Shown here in pieces: positions 40,681-42,903 of a DNA stretch of 42,903 nucleotides. The position numbers and the translations under genes were made by a program. Under the pieces are notes generated by a model. It had not been told where the DNA came from, ran no database searches, and saw nothing but the letters and a program-made list of their open reading frames with translations. Location of the stretch: contig JAHEBJ010000013.1 of the NCBI GenBank assembly GCA_024642285.1, positions 1 through 42,903 of the forward strand, read 5' to 3'. The DNA is from Sphingobacteriales bacterium. Its GTDB lineage: Bacteria > Bacteroidota > Bacteroidia > Chitinophagales > Chitinophagaceae. The stretch's first letter is position 1. Each line of letters begins with the position of its first letter.

Positions 40681-41847
40681 TTATTTCGCTTCCAGCCCTG
40701 TTGCTCCGGCCGGAATACCTGCTACGGTTTGAATATGATCTAAGCTTCCATCATTACCAACAGAATAGGCCCCGATGGTATGACTACCGGCATTTAGTAC
40801 GTATAAGAATTTTGAATTATTGCTTAGGGCAGCATCGATTGGGCCCATCCCTGTTGATGCAGCATTTGCGGTGTTGACATTAATTGAGCCGATGTTTTTA
40901 TTTACGCCGAAATTTGTAAGATTATTACTTGCAGTGTTGGTTGTATATGCAAACTTCCCATTGTTGGTCATTACAACCCAACAGGCAGCACTTTGATTGG
41001 CACCAACCGATCCGTTAATTAAAGAAATAACTCCACTTGAACTAACATTATAAGAGGAAAGTTTGCTTGCACCGGGTGCCCCACCGTCTGCTTCAGAAAC
41101 AAAAATATTTCCATTGTTACCGGTTGCAAAACCAAAAGGCGTTGGTGTTGATGAAGTAATTGAATGCATAGCACCCGGCATACCTGCGGCATCAATAGTG
41201 TAGCTGATGATCTTGTTGGTTGCTTTTTCAGTTACCACAACAACAGTTCCGTCATTTACAAAAGAGATCTGTGCAGCACCGGCAGCAGGTGAGCTCAATG
41301 GCCTGGCTGATCCTGCAATGGGAATCAACTCGTCATTTGCATTAAGTGTAAATCCGGAAATATTACCCGTACCTCCGGAATTTAAAACATAGACTATACT
41401 TCCATACATAGTTACACTCACTGGCATCATTCCGCCCGAATTCATTGTTGATTTTAATGTGAGTCCGTTTCCTGTAACTGTGAATGAAGAAATGCTGTTA
41501 CTGCCTGCGTTTACTGCAAGCAAAACATCGTCACCCATAGCCATGGCGCCCTGGTTACCTAACCCGCCACCCGTACCTGTTCCGCCGGTAGGATAAGAAG
41601 CACTAAAAGTTAATGTACCATCAGGTGCCCGTTGATAATCCATTACAGCATTTGTAGCTACCTGGTTATTTAATGTATATACGTGTTGATTTCCTCCTGC
41701 GAAAGCCGGGTTATTTACATTTTGTGAATTACGGGAGGCTAAATTGTCAGCATTCAAATTTTCAGGACGCAGATCAGATTGTTTCTGACAGGCAAACAAA
41801 ATGAATACTGTAGAAATAAAAGTGGCAATTTTTTTTATCTGTTTCAT
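40681..41847 (-). CDS. Lipoprotein with lactonase-like beta-propeller
   Basis: The protein is 388 aa with a lipobox LFAC (C20). About six to seven propeller-like repeats of the 6-phosphogluconolactonase/YVTN type follow: VNAGSNSISSFTVTGNGLTL, VLNSGGTGNISGFTLNA, VVTEKATNKIISYTIDAAG, VSEADGGAPGASKLSSYNV and VLNAGSHTIGAYSVGNDGSL. The family name suggests lactonase activity, but many such lipoproteins have none, and the acidic catalytic residues are not obvious. Likely extracytoplasmic with unknown ligand. The 318-base spacer 41848-42165 upstream has no gene; it contains one small inverted repeat, CCGGTAA/TTACCGG (41895-41901 and 41907-41913). Confidence 0.75.
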   Translation of the reverse strand: MKQIKKIATFISTVFILFACQKQSDLRPENLNADNLASRNSQNVNNPAFAGGNQHVYTLNNQVATNAVMDYQRAPDGTLTFSASYPTGGTGTGGGLGNQGAMAMGDDVLLAVNAGSNSISSFTVTGNGLTLKSTMNSGGMMPVSVTMYGSIVYVLNSGGTGNISGFTLNANDELIPIAGSARPLSSPAAGAAQISFVNDGTVVVVTEKATNKIISYTIDAAGMPGAMHSITSSTPTPFGFATGNNGNIFVSEADGGAPGASKLSSYNVSSSGVISLINGSVGANQSAACWVVMTNNGKFAYTTNTASNNLTNFGVNKNIGSINVNTANAASTGMGPIDAALSNNSKFLYVLNAGSHTIGAYSVGNDGSLDHIQTVAGIPAGATGLEAK

Positions 41848-42165
41848 AAATTATAAGTTTTTGTTTTAAATATTTTTTTGCAAGACTCTTCTTGCCGGTA
41901 AATAACTTACCGGTAATTAACAGTTCATAAAATTTTGAATTAATAACTATCCACGTTGACCAGGATCTTACAGGATAAATAGACAGGAGTCTTTCCAGGA
42001 TATCAGGCAAATATTCTATAGACCAATGTTTACGCCCAAAAAAAATATTTTGAAATTCTGAAATCTACCCCCTGAATAAAATGAGAGCATTTATTTGCAA
42101 ATAAATTCTACACAATAACAATACGGATTTGCTTTAATGAGGGTTGCAGTTGTTTTGGAAATTTA

Positions 42166-42708
42166 TTAAGCAGATCTCCAATCGTTTTTTAATAATGCAT
42201 ATAAATGTAAGCCAACGAATCGTCCATTCAGCCATTCAGCCTGTTCTAAAACAGCTTCATGTTTAAACTGTAGTTTTTCTGCAATGGTTTTGCTTTTATT
42301 ATTCCCAAGAGCGCATTTAATTTCAATCCGGTTTAAACCTAACTCATTGAACCCGAATTTTATCAATGCGTTACAGCATTTAGTTATTATTCCCCTGCCT
42401 TGCATGCCATTGGCAAGCCAGTAGCCTATTTCCCCTATTTTGTTCTGGTGATTGATATGATGCATACCTATTCGCCCTACTATATTCTTATCGATAATGA
42501 TCGCAAAACCAAAATCTGTTTTATCTGCAGCACGTTTTTTACTTTCGGTAATATACTGCCGGAAGTTAGGAACTGATTTCATATTATCGACCCAGGGCAG
42601 CCATTCCCTTAAATATTCCCGGTTTGCATTCACAACATTACACAGCGATTCTGCATGAATCTCTTCAAGGAATTCGAGACTGATATTTTCGTCTACCTGT
42701 ATTTTCAT
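42166..42708 (-). CDS. GNAT N-acetyltransferase, RimJ/RimL-like
   Basis: The protein is 180 aa, the usual length. It has the acceptor-side start MKIQVDENISLEFLEEIHAE, NREYLREWLPWVD, and the acetyl-CoA-binding region IGEIGYWLANGMQGRGI with the GxGxI/A-type loop, followed by LNRIEIKCALGNNKSKTIAEKLQF. Members of this branch acetylate the N-termini of ribosomal proteins or other small amines. The substrate here is unknown. It begins 11 bases after the stop of the partial NTF2-like gene on the same strand. Confidence 0.88.
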   Translation of the reverse strand: MKIQVDENISLEFLEEIHAESLCNVVNANREYLREWLPWVDNMKSVPNFRQYITESKKRAADKTDFGFAIIIDKNIVGRIGMHHINHQNKIGEIGYWLANGMQGRGIITKCCNALIKFGFNELGLNRIEIKCALGNNKSKTIAEKLQFKHEAVLEQAEWLNGRFVGLHLYALLKNDWRSA

Positions 42709-42719
42709 TTAAAACGACA

Positions 42720-42903
42720 TTAATGCAGACTGATTATTCTTGTTAATCTGAAAGTTCCGTTTTCATTTTTCCAGAGTTGAACAAATTTTCCGATCTTATG
42801 TTCTGCAGGTTCAGGTTCCTGGTTGTTGTGAAAAAAATGTTCGCCCATCTCAACAGCACCGTAACCTGCAATGGGGTACACTTCAATACTACCTTTAACA
42901 AGT
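42720..42903 (-). CDS. NTF2-like/DUF4440 family protein, C-terminal part only
   Basis: The frame on the minus strand is open from the right edge to a TAA at 42720-42722, giving 60 full codons, so the start lies outside the window. The visible tail reads VKGSIEVYPIAGYGAVEMGE, then HKIGKFVQLWKNENGTFRLT and RIISLH. The closing FVQLWKNENGTFRLTRIISLH is characteristic of SnoaL-like/NTF2-fold proteins. The fold often binds small ligands or forms dimers; function cannot be set from the fragment. Upstream of the GNAT gene, same strand. Confidence 0.75.
   Translation of the reverse strand, partial: LVKGSIEVYPIAGYGAVEMGEHFFHNNQEPEPAEHKIGKFVQLWKNENGTFRLTRIISLH

Noticed and set aside
41774-42010. 78-codon minus-strand ORF upstream of the propeller lipoprotein gene
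   Set aside because: It overlaps the coding start of the lipoprotein in another frame and has no domain.
1-42903. tRNA, rRNA, CRISPR array, insertion sequence or prophage
   Set aside because: I saw no cloverleaf or rRNA signatures, no regularly spaced repeats, and no transposase, integrase or phage structural genes by reading the sequence; a dedicated search tool would be needed to exclude small tRNA genes fully.

Overview
The window looks like a chromosomal segment from a Bacteroidota bacterium, most likely a Chitinophagaceae-type organism. The evidence is an AT-leaning composition, a type IX secretion (T9SS) sorting domain, TonB-receptor-like barrels, family S46 and tricorn-like secreted peptidases, many short-leader lipoproteins, and several matches to the Bacteroidota promoter -7 element TAnnTTTG close upstream of starts. 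Genus-level placement is inference. I saw no rRNA, tRNA, CRISPR array, insertion sequence or phage module.

Layout. 1-2500 looks accessory: the 3' end of an agmatine/peptidylarginine deiminase gene, then a lipoprotein that joins an intradiol-dioxygenase-like domain to a CPVC-containing C-terminal region. GC-rich hairpins flank that gene, and a short orphan ORF follows. 2533-4655 is an overlapping pair: a CHASE2 membrane sensor with no output domain, and a secreted FecR-like protein. 4669-6390 holds a Tat-exported SDR/epimerase-like protein and a DHFR-fold reductase. 6391-8946 is a TonB-type outer-membrane protein. 9260-10087 is a dienelactone hydrolase-like lipoprotein, followed by a clearly decayed methyltransferase pseudogene. 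10505-14539 is a large T9SS-secreted protein with four tandem FN3 repeats. 14830-17217 holds a TPR lipoprotein and an unrecognised helical cytoplasmic protein. 17328-17510 looks like a very small complete transcription unit (promoter-like box, 37-codon ORF, terminator). 17608-19077 is a DASS transporter.

19080-25293 carries secreted or periplasmic proteolysis functions: a tricorn-like protease, a DUF4197 protein and an S46 dipeptidyl-peptidase with the DPP11-type specificity arginine. 25581-27937 holds a saccharopine dehydrogenase-like oxidoreductase, a glutaminyl cyclotransferase lipoprotein and a small membrane protein. 27948-34285 (minus strand) reads in transcription order: a 1014-aa TPR protein, an outer-membrane beta-barrel without a plug, an HU-CCDC81-like membrane-anchored protein and a zinc-ribbon methyltransferase. 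34502-35919 is a tight set of DoxX, a membrane protein and a hotdog thioesterase. The rest is housekeeping or envelope: DUF6526, PBP4-type D-Ala-D-Ala carboxypeptidase, CinA, a 2-oxoacid dehydrogenase E2, a beta-propeller lipoprotein, a GNAT acetyltransferase and the end of an NTF2-like gene.

Most of the window is ordinary Bacteroidota chromosome with an emphasis on envelope and secreted proteins. The best candidates for something undescribed are the dioxygenase/CPVC lipoprotein in its hairpin-bounded setting, the outputless CHASE2 plus FecR-like pair, the 17328-17510 mini-gene, and the TPR/barrel/HU-like cluster.
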